Of a stretch of DNA of 20,659 bases, positions 9,201-16,322 are shown one piece after another. Position numbers and translations under genes: made by a program. The notes beneath the pieces were generated by a model. It was given only the letters and a program-made list of their open reading frames with translations, ran no database searches and was not told the origin of the DNA. Origin of the DNA: an uncultured Christensenella sp. (lineage in GTDB: Bacteria; Bacillota; Clostridia; Christensenellales; DTU072); contig CAJLYQ010000035.1 of the NCBI GenBank assembly GCA_905210905.1, positions 1 through 20,659 of the forward strand. The letters run 5' to 3'. Positions within the stretch are counted from its first letter, which is position 1, and each line of letters opens with the position of its first letter.

Positions 9201-12200
9201 CGAGTTGTCGACCGGTCAGTCCTATACCGCTAAGGTCGTCTTTGGCGTAAATTCTTATGGATTTTGCGAGCGCGTGCCATTCGCCTTTCGCCATTCCGTC
9301 GAGAAGTTCGGGCAAGTTGCCGCGGCTCATATCGATTTCCGGTCTGACTATATCGATTTTTACCGAGAACGTTTCTTCTTCCGTGGACGGAACAACTCTG
9401 CCTACGGCGTAATCGGCGGTAATCGAATTCTTTGCGGTTGCCGTATAAATTTCGTATCTGTTGTACGACGCGGTTCTGTCGAGATACATATAAACGGACT
9501 GTTCGTTTATGCTCCATCTCGTCGCAATCAGATCGTTAAGGTCGCCGTAAACCGTTTCGTTTACCGGTACGTTCGTGTTGAGAGAGCCGACCATCCAGTT
9601 TCTGCCGGAAACGGTAACTTCGAATCCGTCTTTCCAGTTAAGGGACAATTCTCTCGATATTCTCTTTCCTGTGGCGTCGTAGTAGGTCATAACGATGCGA
9701 CCGCTCGTTTTGCTCTTGTTAAACTGCGGAATGTTGACGAACTTCTCCGCGCCTTGCGTTTCGAGAAGTTTATCGTAAACTTTGTAGGTAAATCCGCCGA
9801 AACCGCTGAAACCGTATCTTGCGTACCAGCGCATTTCCACGTCGCGGTTGGTAAATTTTTCTCCGCTGTAATCGTAGTTTTCCGTTTCGTCTGTTTTCGC
9901 CTCAATCGACATACTTATGCCGGTCTTGTCGATGTTTATATAATACTTCGGCGCGTTGCTAACTACGTTGCGCGCGTTGTCGACGGCGGTAATCGTGCAC
10001 TCTTTCGCGCTTACGACTTTTATACGGTAGAAAGTAAGGTCAACGGTGGCTTCGCCGATCGTTTCGCCGCCTTTATACATAATCTTTTCCGCTTTCGAGT
10101 TAAGGGTAAACGCCTCGTAACCGTTTATCGTAAGTATTCCTTTATCGTCCGCGCCAATCGCAGCGGGGGCGTCGGTAATTCTTCTTACGCTTACCGGCAC
10201 GCCGTCTACCGTATAAACGGGAACGCCTTCAACGGTAATCTTTTCCATTCTCGTACCGCCGTCGGCTCTGATAACGTCGTTTTCTCCTATGGAAATCGCG
10301 CCGTCGCTAAGAACGAACTCGTCGATAATACCGCTCGACGGGTCGGTGACGCAGTAGTAAACGTAAACGTCGCCGTTGGTATATTCGTAACCTACTTCGG
10401 TAGTCCAGATTTTTTGCAGTGCGTCGTATTTTATTTCGTCGCCTTCGTCGGCGGCGGAAGAAACGCTGAACGTCGTCATACCCGCGTGCACGTCGGGCGC
10501 GCGCATATCTATATACATTTGTCCGAGTTCTATTACGTAGTACTTACCCGTACCCGAAACGAACAACAGTTCTATCCGTTCTTTTGCGGATTCCATTCCG
10601 AACGTAACGTCCTTTCTGCCGCTTTTCAGTCCGGTAAGGTACTCTCCGCCTTGTATCGCGTAACTAACCCTGTACTCGTAGTTGTCTTTGATAAGGTCGG
10701 CGGTGATCCAGTTGCTGCCGCTGTAATATCCCCAACCGTTGGTTTTCAAATCGTAACCTTGGGGCAGGTAGTTGCCGCAGACGAAGTAGTTAAGGTCGCT
10801 CAGTCTGTCGCCGGTTTCGTAATCGGTACGACGGAAGTAAATGTCGAATCCGCTTATACCTATTTCGAAGTCGAACGTTGCGGTGAGTTGGCTCTTGATC
10901 GCTTTGCCGTCGAACACGTCGATAGTGTACGCTCTGCCCGATCTGTCGCTACCCGTTTCGGTAGATCTCTTAACGTAACTTCCCGTTCCGAAAATCGCCT
11001 TGTTAAGTTTGATAAACGGGTCGATTTCGTCAAGTACGGGAAGCATACGGTATCCGTCGCCGTTTTCCGTGCTGTGTCCGTACTTCGGATTTATTTCGTT
11101 GCCTTGTTTGTCCGCAACGTGTATATAGAACTCTTTAAGTCCGCTCGTACCGGTATAATCGTACGCATACGCTTCCGCACTTACGTAATACCGCGACTCG
11201 CCTATGGATCTCACCAAAGTGCACGCTTTGTTGTCGAAAGTGACGGTTTCTATGCCCGAACCTTCGAGTTCGTTCGATTTATCGTTGGCTACGATAAACA
11301 GGTAGGTCTTTCGTGCAGAATAAATAAACTTCAAGCCGTTGTCTTTATACGCCGGGCTTTCGGGAATATTCAGCACGAACTCGTAATTGTCTTTATCGTC
11401 CTTTTTCGTGTCGAACGTAAGTAAAACGTTGTCGATAGCGGACGCGTAGGTGTTATATGCAGAAAGGAAGATCTTTTCTATATTCGGATTCGTTACGTCC
11501 TGTCTGACGTAGAAATCGAGATTGTTCATTCTTGAAACCGCGTCCGTACCCTTGTTGCCTTCGAGCGTCACCGCATTGTTGCTTACGCCCAAAGCGACTT
11601 GTACGTCTTTGGTAGCGGAATTCGAGAAAACGATCCATATTCTGTTACCGTTGTAAAGCACGACGCCGCCTGCCGCCGAGTTCTTGTCTTCGCTAAGGTC
11701 GCTGTACGCAAGTCCCGGGACTTTCGGATTGCCGTCGTCTTTGTACTCGCCTACCATATTGCGGTAGCGATAATCCGCGTTTATGCCGCTCAGTCCCACG
11801 TTGCAGACGAGTTCCGCAAAAACGTTGTTATGCGCCCAGCCGTCGTTACGGTTGGCGGTCATCTTATAAGGCTCGCCGATTTCCGCGGCGGTTTTACCGA
11901 GTTTGGTGAAGTTTTCGTCGCTCCAGGAGTTGGATTTCGCTTCGTAAAAATCTATGCTGCGGATACTTACCGGGAACGGATCGACGTACAGACGAATAAT
12001 ATTGTCGCCCCACTCGTTCTTTTCGGATACGCCTTCGGCTTTGTCCGCAGGACGGGTTGCGTCGGTAAAGGACGCGTAGCCGATATTGCCCGCGTAGTCG
12101 GTTACCGCAAGTTTATATCTAAGGTACGTATTCGGCGTGACGTCGTAATTTTTCGTCTTGGAATCGTAGAAACCCGACAATTTTTGCATTTTGGTCTTGT

Positions 12201-15200
12201 CGTACATCGTGATTTCCAGTCCGTCGCCGACGTATTCTTCCGTAACTCCGCTTGAATTCTTGTAGGTGAAACTTATTTGCTCGATATAACCGGTTTCGGT
12301 ATATCCGTAACTGTGTCCGTTGCTTTCGTTGGTGTACTTGAATTCGAACCTATACCCTGCCGTGGGCAGATTTTCCGTGGAATTGTTGATTTTTTCGTAC
12401 TTTTTCTCTATGTCTTTTGCGTTTTTCAAACTAACGCCGCTAGTCGCCTGCGCCGCCGAACCGTCGTAAACGTATCTGCCGTTCTGCGCCTTTTTCTTTA
12501 CGTAAACGCGCGTATTGCCGTTGTATCCGTAGATACTGAAAGGCGTAACGTCGGTATCCGTATATTCGGGTACTCTGCCGTACGTTCCGTACGCGGTGAC
12601 GGCGTTGGTTATCGTATCGGCGTAGTAAAGTACGGTCGTTTCGTTCTTTCCCGTTATACCTTCGAGCAATCCCGATCCGCCGACGTCTTCCGTAACTTTG
12701 AATATCGCCTTGAAACCCGTACTGCTTAACGCGTAAAGCCACGAGTTGTTGCTGTAACCGAGCAACGTATCCTTATTTATAAGAATACCGTTATTATCTT
12801 TAACGCCCACGAATTCGACTATCGGCTTGGTTACGTCCATTTGCGTAACTACGGTAATCGAGTTTCTGATAGGCGTAGTGAAGTCGGCAAGTCGTTTTAC
12901 GCCGTTTACTTCTTCTATTCTTTGCGGATTGTTGCCGTATTCGTCCTTAACGTAGGAATACGCGTCGCCGCTCGTATCGTCGGTGCTTACTCCGGCGTTG
13001 TTTTGGAACCGTATCGTGTAGTAAGTCTTGCCGGTATATTTTAGTTGAAGTTTCGTCGAATAACGCATACCGTAAGAATACGAAGTATACGAAGGATTTC
13101 TTACGTAAGTCGTGGACGATTCTTCCCAGCCGCCTTTCGCGTTGCTCTGCGTGGGAGAGTTGTTGCCCTTAGCAAAAGTATAATTGCCTAAAGCGGTCTT
13201 CTTACCGCCGTTGCCGTCGCTTACCGAACCGGGATTAGCGTCGACTACGATTTCGGGGTAAGAAGATTTATCTTCTTGTCCGTTTACGAGAACGTTCATT
13301 TTACCGCCGCTCGAACCGTAGTAAACGTCTATATAAATTTCTTCGTAAAGGTCGGCTCCTGCCTCTCCGCTGTGTTTTTGCCACGGGAAAAGGTAGTTTC
13401 TGCTGACTTTCTTTACCGAAGACACGTTAAATTCCGCCGTGCCGTTTTCGTCCGCTATCGTGGACGCCAGAATATTGCCGTTTTTGTCTTTAATTACGAT
13501 TTGCGGCTTAAACGAATCTCTGCCTAAGTTGGATACGCCCTTAACTCCCTGATAAACGTAAACGCCGTTCGCGCCTTTATACGTCGAGTCGTCGGCTTTA
13601 CCAAGCGCGTTTTGTCCGTCCCAGTTTACCGTACTCGTTCCGCCGGCTTTGTCGGACTCGTTGCCGACGACGTCTCTCGTTTTTATGTAAACCGTACCGT
13701 TAAAATCGGTATTCTTCGTATCGAAATAGATATCCGCTATCGCTTTTTGTTCGATGTTGATACCGGCTCCGCCGATCGAGTACTTATTCGCTTCGCCGCC
13801 GGTTTGTCCGTTTATCGGAAGGGGCTTGGTGCAATTTGCGTCGGTGTAGAAATAAACCGCGCTTACGCCCGAACCGTTGTTGACTTTCTTTGTAGAGCCG
13901 CTCGTGCCGGAATAGTACGCTTTGTCCTGGCTACCGAAATCGGTAACGCCGATTTCCAGTCTGAGCCTGCCGAATGCGTATATCTTGCTCGTAGTCATTC
14001 CTGTATCGATTACTTTCTTGTTAATCTTCTTTTCTACGAATACTTGACTGCTGTTCTGATCCTGTGCGTCGAACGTAAGAACCTTTACGCTCGTAATACC
14101 GGGCGATATCGTGTCTAGTCTGCCTTGTATCGAACAGCCGTTCTGCGCCGCGCCGTTGTTTATTATTTTCGTTTCGGCTTTGTTTCCTGCCCCGTCTTTG
14201 ACGATAAGCGTCATCGAAGTGATTGCGCCGGGGTCGAACCGTAAATCGCCGAATCTGAGCGTTGCGGAATATGCCTCGCCGTAGCCGTTGTTGGATACGT
14301 TCGACTTCGTGAAACTGCCGGTAGTCACGCTGAACGATTTTCCGTTTATCGTATAGACCATCTGTACTTCGTTTATGCGAGCGCGGTCTATTCTCGTGCC
14401 GTACGCATAGTCCGAAGCCTTAAAGTTCACGTTAAGGCTCTGTCGCGTCCACGTCTGATTGTTAATGCTTGCGGTGACGCCGTCCGACGGCGCGTTGTGC
14501 GTTATGGATACATTCGAGATAGTCGGTTTTACCACGTCGCAATAATCGAACGAGAACGTTCTCGTCGCTCTTTGGCTGTCTTTGTTGGTTTTGTCGTAAA
14601 CGTAGATTGACCACGTTCCGTTAATTTCTTCCTTTTTCGGATAAAGATTGAATTCTACGGTAACCGACGAACCGCCTGCGCCTTGGTTTACGCTACCGTT
14701 TTCTTTAATGTTCGACGTATCGCGATCGTTGATCGCTTTTACTCTGATTATACCCGACGCATAGCCCGTTCCTGCTCTGTCGTGACAAACGACAACGAGT
14801 TTTGCTCCAGATTCAAGGTTCTTAACGGAAGAGACCCTGTTCCCCGACGAGTCTTTGATATACACGTCGTCTATGACGGGCGCGCCCGAGTCTAGACCTA
14901 GTTGCGCCGCCGAGAACGACCCCCACGATTGCGTGGACGTGTAGGCCGTCGCGCTTGCGCTTACTCCCGTTTTCGTCTGATTGTTTCTGTCGCCGTTGTT
15001 TGCGCCGGTTTCCGCATAAAGCGTCGTAGAGAAGTTACTGCCGTTAGTCGTTCTGCTTGCCGCGTTGCCGTTGCCGTTGGTGAAAGATATCGTAAAGTTA
15101 TAAACGCCGGCTTTATTAGCCTGCGCGTAAAATTTTGCGTATTTAGAATAAGCCCAGGTCGCGTTCGATCCCTGATTTATGCCGAAAGTAACCTGATCGT

Positions 15201-16140
15201 TGTTTCCTTGGTACATATTCAACCAGCAATTGCTTAATTGCGAATACACTTGCGCCGAGTCGTTTTTGCCGCCGCCTGCGGTTTTGTAGTGTTTACAATA
15301 AAAAACGAAGTATCTGCCGTTTGAGAAACTGCCGGAAACGTTGGTCGTTCTTTCCGCGCCTGCCCAACCGTATGCTCCGCCGTTCCAGTTGCCGTTACTG
15401 CCGGTGCTCCAACCTGCGTTATAATTGAGCGTAGAAAGATTAGCCGTGACGAATTTGTACCAGGTACCGTCTTGAAGATAGAACGCAAAATACGTTTCGG
15501 AGTAACTCGTTTGGTTCTTACCGACTTTACCTCCCCACGTGGTGCTGCCGCCGCCGCTGCCGATTGTGTACCAGGTTTTGTTTTTCATGCCGTAATCGCC
15601 GCCGACGCCGGTTGCAGCGTAGGCTAAATTGCTTGCGGCTTTTTCCGTCGCTTTATTAACAAGATCGTCTGCGGATGCAGGGACTGTCCCCAACATTTCG
15701 TCGAGATTGATGGGTTGAATTTTTAAGGTAGCCGTGCCTTTTTCGTGGACGACTTTTCTTCCGTCGTTATAATCGAGAGTAACTCTGCCTTCTTCGTCTT
15801 CGTAGATTGCCCCGAGCCCTTTGAACATTTGGGGTCTGTCGTCGCCTTCGTCGCCTTCGAAGAAAGTTTCCACGGCTTCGCCGTTTTCGTCGAAGTATCC
15901 GGATACTCTGAAAGAGCGAACGTCCGTTCCTTTGTCCGTTCTGTTTACCGAAACGGTTTCCCCTTTGTTTGACGGCGTAAGACCGAGTTGCTCGCGTTTA
16001 ACCGTAAGTCCGATCAACGCGAACGCCACGAAAAAGACGATTAAAATCAAAACGAAAACGTCGTTGCGTTTACGCTTTTTTACGACGCATACTTCGGACT
16101 GAGTTTCGTTTACGTTCTTTCTTTCGGTTTCGTTGTTCAT
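3589..16140 (-). CDS. Giant N-terminally anchored surface protein with Ig-like modules and GLUG-like beta-helix, 4183 aa
   Basis: Start chosen at ATG 16140 (MNNETERK), preceded by AAGGAG 7 bases away; the frame can be extended to a TTG at 16158, but that would place the Shine-Dalgarno inside the gene. Residues 21-26 (KKRKRN) precede one hydrophobic segment (about 28-47), a signal anchor or uncleaved signal peptide, so nearly all of the protein is outside the cell. A serine/glycine/asparagine-rich part follows (about 170-410). From about 415 to 2910 some fifteen modules begin with D/I-x-P-type strands (416, 536, 676, 873, 1102, 1385, 1546, 1704, 1877, 2067, 2261, 2393, 2586, 2773, 2907, approximate) and often end in phrases such as VTDYAGN or VVDEAGNETS, typical of bacterial Ig-like surface modules. 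The C-terminal 860 residues look like a GLUG-type beta-helix. There is no LPXTG motif and no C-terminal membrane helix. Adhesion or glycan binding is the likely role by analogy; the ligand is unknown. Confidence 0.9.
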   Translation of the reverse strand: MNNETERKNVNETQSEVCVVKKRKRNDVFVLILIVFFVAFALIGLTVKREQLGLTPSNKGETVSVNRTDKGTDVRSFRVSGYFDENGEAVETFFEGDEGDDRPQMFKGLGAIYEDEEGRVTLDYNDGRKVVHEKGTATLKIQPINLDEMLGTVPASADDLVNKATEKAASNLAYAATGVGGDYGMKNKTWYTIGSGGGSTTWGGKVGKNQTSYSETYFAFYLQDGTWYKFVTANLSTLNYNAGWSTGSNGNWNGGAYGWAGAERTTNVSGSFSNGRYFVFYCKHYKTAGGGKNDSAQVYSQLSNCWLNMYQGNNDQVTFGINQGSNATWAYSKYAKFYAQANKAGVYNFTISFTNGNGNAASRTTNGSNFSTTLYAETGANNGDRNNQTKTGVSASATAYTSTQSWGSFSAAQLGLDSGAPVIDDVYIKDSSGNRVSSVKNLESGAKLVVVCHDRAGTGYASGIIRVKAINDRDTSNIKENGSVNQGAGGSSVTVEFNLYPKKEEINGTWSIYVYDKTNKDSQRATRTFSFDYCDVVKPTISNVSITHNAPSDGVTASINNQTWTRQSLNVNFKASDYAYGTRIDRARINEVQMVYTINGKSFSVTTGSFTKSNVSNNGYGEAYSATLRFGDLRFDPGAITSMTLIVKDGAGNKAETKIINNGAAQNGCSIQGRLDTISPGITSVKVLTFDAQDQNSSQVFVEKKINKKVIDTGMTTSKIYAFGRLRLEIGVTDFGSQDKAYYSGTSGSTKKVNNGSGVSAVYFYTDANCTKPLPINGQTGGEANKYSIGGAGINIEQKAIADIYFDTKNTDFNGTVYIKTRDVVGNESDKAGGTSTVNWDGQNALGKADDSTYKGANGVYVYQGVKGVSNLGRDSFKPQIVIKDKNGNILASTIADENGTAEFNVSSVKKVSRNYLFPWQKHSGEAGADLYEEIYIDVYYGSSGGKMNVLVNGQEDKSSYPEIVVDANPGSVSDGNGGKKTALGNYTFAKGNNSPTQSNAKGGWEESSTTYVRNPSYTSYSYGMRYSTKLQLKYTGKTYYTIRFQNNAGVSTDDTSGDAYSYVKDEYGNNPQRIEEVNGVKRLADFTTPIRNSITVVTQMDVTKPIVEFVGVKDNNGILINKDTLLGYSNNSWLYALSSTGFKAIFKVTEDVGGSGLLEGITGKNETTVLYYADTITNAVTAYGTYGRVPEYTDTDVTPFSIYGYNGNTRVYVKKKAQNGRYVYDGSAAQATSGVSLKNAKDIEKKYEKINNSTENLPTAGYRFEFKYTNESNGHSYGYTETGYIEQISFTYKNSSGVTEEYVGDGLEITMYDKTKMQKLSGFYDSKTKNYDVTPNTYLRYKLAVTDYAGNIGYASFTDATRPADKAEGVSEKNEWGDNIIRLYVDPFPVSIRSIDFYEAKSNSWSDENFTKLGKTAAEIGEPYKMTANRNDGWAHNNVFAELVCNVGLSGINADYRYRNMVGEYKDDGNPKVPGLAYSDLSEDKNSAAGGVVLYNGNRIWIVFSNSATKDVQVALGVSNNAVTLEGNKGTDAVSRMNNLDFYVRQDVTNPNIEKIFLSAYNTYASAIDNVLLTFDTKKDDKDNYEFVLNIPESPAYKDNGLKFIYSARKTYLFIVANDKSNELEGSGIETVTFDNKACTLVRSIGESRYYVSAEAYAYDYTGTSGLKEFYIHVADKQGNEINPKYGHSTENGDGYRMLPVLDEIDPFIKLNKAIFGTGSYVKRSTETGSDRSGRAYTIDVFDGKAIKSQLTATFDFEIGISGFDIYFRRTDYETGDRLSDLNYFVCGNYLPQGYDLKTNGWGYYSGSNWITADLIKDNYEYRVSYAIQGGEYLTGLKSGRKDVTFGMESAKERIELLFVSGTGKYYVIELGQMYIDMRAPDVHAGMTTFSVSSAADEGDEIKYDALQKIWTTEVGYEYTNGDVYVYYCVTDPSSGIIDEFVLSDGAISIGENDVIRADGGTRMEKITVEGVPVYTVDGVPVSVRRITDAPAAIGADDKGILTINGYEAFTLNSKAEKIMYKGGETIGEATVDLTFYRIKVVSAKECTITAVDNARNVVSNAPKYYINIDKTGISMSIEAKTDETENYDYSGEKFTNRDVEMRWYARYGFSGFGGFTYKVYDKLLETQGAEKFVNIPQFNKSKTSGRIVMTYYDATGKRISRELSLNWKDGFEVTVSGRNWMVGSLNTNVPVNETVYGDLNDLIATRWSINEQSVYMYLDRTASYNRYEIYTATAKNSITADYAVGRVVPSTEEETFSVKIDIVRPEIDMSRGNLPELLDGMAKGEWHALAKSIRIYAKDDLSGIGLTGRQLDENTFIENVKITFRSPDGGTREVYFIKDATEDDFGLYRAYETEKDGYYQKITSLMYLNYYTQYTISVVDEAGNETSVNVTPYIDTVKTTIESIGLFDEDGNEYKESDIGVSWVKDVAQYKFNWSDKGIYAEIQVLYGLSGYSLQYRSAVKNATLNAAAAYGAWTTVDESKYTVIETTDLGNGTKRDVIRYAIADGEDYSFAYYKFRAISKAQRTELEVYKSYLNSEANRATEDGKGNVTIELEAKEKEYENANSNATYENGRALVKLGENFATGCVAIDKNAPDMEIYLYKQDGYKTGGVENFVKYGDYVKIGDQTVNNEITVPTGEWSKEQVKMSMSVFSDSNFASGNVIYYRSSSDGGNTWNEWTLVYSENGKLYSLGASGVWADKGGSNRNVTINNSVRNVEIGKESERVSWYSTSLAYLIKESQNNVMYEFYAESGAGLCSKTYRFGTVNAGVTQGIKIDTNKAEVSTNAISTFVTYTDEQATQAALAKEYNDKFLTDGYMLSETAAYTQRDTVVVRIQIQKIGYSGARVIINENGTDRTLDTITYDEFVAERNDGGQVYRYYRITRNGETRQTIRVESIAGTRSDDVNVFIRIDNTTPIIFVSEINGTKATNWGWTGEGKNLYTDAAEYWYVSELGVTFGIGRIEKGSFVGEAPYSGYVLEYSRDGGEWRPLAEDRIVIDGITVVEKSSYRFRITSGSTNNKLITYELGKEVVNNKGETLTESASGLNYKDVLNDKIKTVTGIDAITAHAVKNGQGDADDGSYVYTFSVDSNNYYYDYFGKVDLGNGSFDTRTGEFMTYVVRKADSDNVFDVTTSTQFRRGDVLEIEYVAKFDGVNSGAKHNYFQNYTVSTAGERVITHNAVNDMFGLLDETDPVKRLEKTGKIKVQFEHDDLLIESYFIAEVDVTYGKDEFFLQTEQGEYKTTGTSVYNYKDGSTDLKVNVSLDYKYYEYFAGVAAGTKEPVSLGAYFTVSSVTANTGAFRVTKNTERKDFVLKYFATDENHETVYNVNNGKDFGFIDKNYYNLNADGTVDETVRTYLDHDYILNADITAVSGLKGTYKGTFDGNNRNIEILPDPTVTDDYGLFEKVSGTVKSFNVTPEERVIIDTDKVVTVGFVAKELVSGGKIDDVTVIADVLIRRMAEGSTFAGLVAVSDFGSVGYEQSVLTDVRITNEGNALSNVTVSSVIGKMKANTVLSGVYAFGEIELYNVTDVKAGILYGDAEIGSYRATVVKYFDNNVFINGNTVVGASTEKANVTVTGECVATEYDEFVAKGTRSTVIGGVAMDEAILARLYRDFGYEYDETVAYGKGTTDSPLVISTIDHIRAINGYMNLNFVFGRNVGSIDMSEYDCSVAITKVFNGSLSTQKGDGEETVYTRLSNFAGNIVTYSKNTFGLFGQLNGKVSDVIFDETNINFEYTGSGVLSAGLVAAKALSGAEIRNLMFIGGEKITATNKTVKVATVASYVEGATITDIFDVNNIAVNAYEAVVGGIAAETNGIVLPGTSGSVFVLGRTEAYGTRLTVGSGIGRVLGSVTGGNKVYAIKDNVYVDGNVLTAKPVGSTNDAYGMITESFSSDSLRSAEFASIRGSVFNYVFNNVYPISGDGSSLKPFVINSEKDFGYIDLMLYAEYSIEKDIEFVDFKTIGTGLVFSGVLKGNTGDDISVEGGKIISLKNVTAPLVYNNVGKINDLSVNVEYKAEVGKGETFRYGAIAVISEGEIKNVTVAGNVEITSKTQDTTLYVSGFVAESRGGGVEGEFSKLQNSISALNIKINGGGTVYTGGYAAIVTNGSPKFSYGIATGSITVNGAKTTYAGLLVGLSHGVCNWQLGENASVEYTYTVTIDGTEIEKFDEEGNPKTENFCGLTFVG

Positions 16141-16158
16141 ACCGTCACTCCTTAACAA
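16141..16158 (-). promoter_or_regulatory. Ribosome binding site deciding the start of the giant gene
   Basis: On the minus strand the leader reads TTGTTAAGGAGTGACGGT directly before ATG. AAGGAG with a 7-base spacer is near ideal and settles the start at 16140 rather than the in-frame TTG at 16158, which overlaps it. Confidence 0.85.
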
Positions 16159-16222
16159 CCTGATTTCGGTCTTCCCTTTCGCGTATTATGCGTACACGCG
16201 CGCGAACGGGCATAATTTCCTT

Positions 16223-16244
16223 ATATAATATTCTAGTATTATAT
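16223..16244. promoter_or_regulatory. AT-rich dyad overlapping the -10 region of the giant gene
   Basis: Perfect 8-bp inverted repeat ATATAATA (16223-16230) and TATTATAT (16237-16244) around the six bases TTCTAG. It covers the start-site region and reaches into the -10 box of the promoter. It could be a repressor operator or a hairpin at the 5' end of the transcript. The simple A/T composition makes chance occurrence possible. Confidence 0.4.
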
Positions 16245-16270
16245 TAACGCAAGAGTGTCGCACTTGTCAA
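16241..16270 (-). promoter_or_regulatory. Strong sigma-A promoter of the giant surface-protein gene
   Basis: On the minus strand a perfect TTGACA (16270-16265), an 18-base spacer and TAATAT (16246-16241); TTAATA with a 17-base spacer is an equivalent reading. The predicted leader is about 95 bases and contains a GC-rich inverted repeat (TTCGCG at 16178-16183, CGCGAA at 16201-16206) that could fold into a hairpin. The promoter lies about 30 bases from a G-quadruplex motif on the rsmA side. Confidence 0.75.
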
Positions 16271-16298
16271 TACCTAAAATTTTTTTAAGAAAATGTGC

Positions 16299-16318
16299 GG
16301 GTGGGTGGGCGGGCAGGG
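16299..16318 (+). other. G-quadruplex-forming motif, five G3 tracts
   Basis: On the plus strand five runs of GGG start at 16299, 16303, 16307, 16311 and 16316, separated by loops of 1, 1, 1 and 2 bases. Four tracts with single-base loops (GGGTGGGTGGGCGGG) are the class expected to fold into a very stable parallel quadruplex. It lies between the rsmA stop (16323) and the -35 box of the giant gene (16265-16270). The matching RNA of rsmA read-through is C-rich and G-poor, so a Rho-type termination role is another possibility. No other such motif was noticed in the window. Confidence 0.8.
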
Positions 16319-16322
16319 AAAA

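Noticed and set aside
8206..11424. 1072-codon open frame on the plus strand, antisense to the giant gene
   Set aside because: It is aligned codon-for-codon with the sense gene and arises from the rarity of TTA, CTA and TCA codons there. Its translation is rich in R, V, F and Y with no recognisable domain, and no convincing ribosome binding site was seen.
16141..16158. Upstream TTG as start of the giant protein
   Set aside because: It overlaps the AAGGAG ribosome binding site that serves the ATG at 16140.
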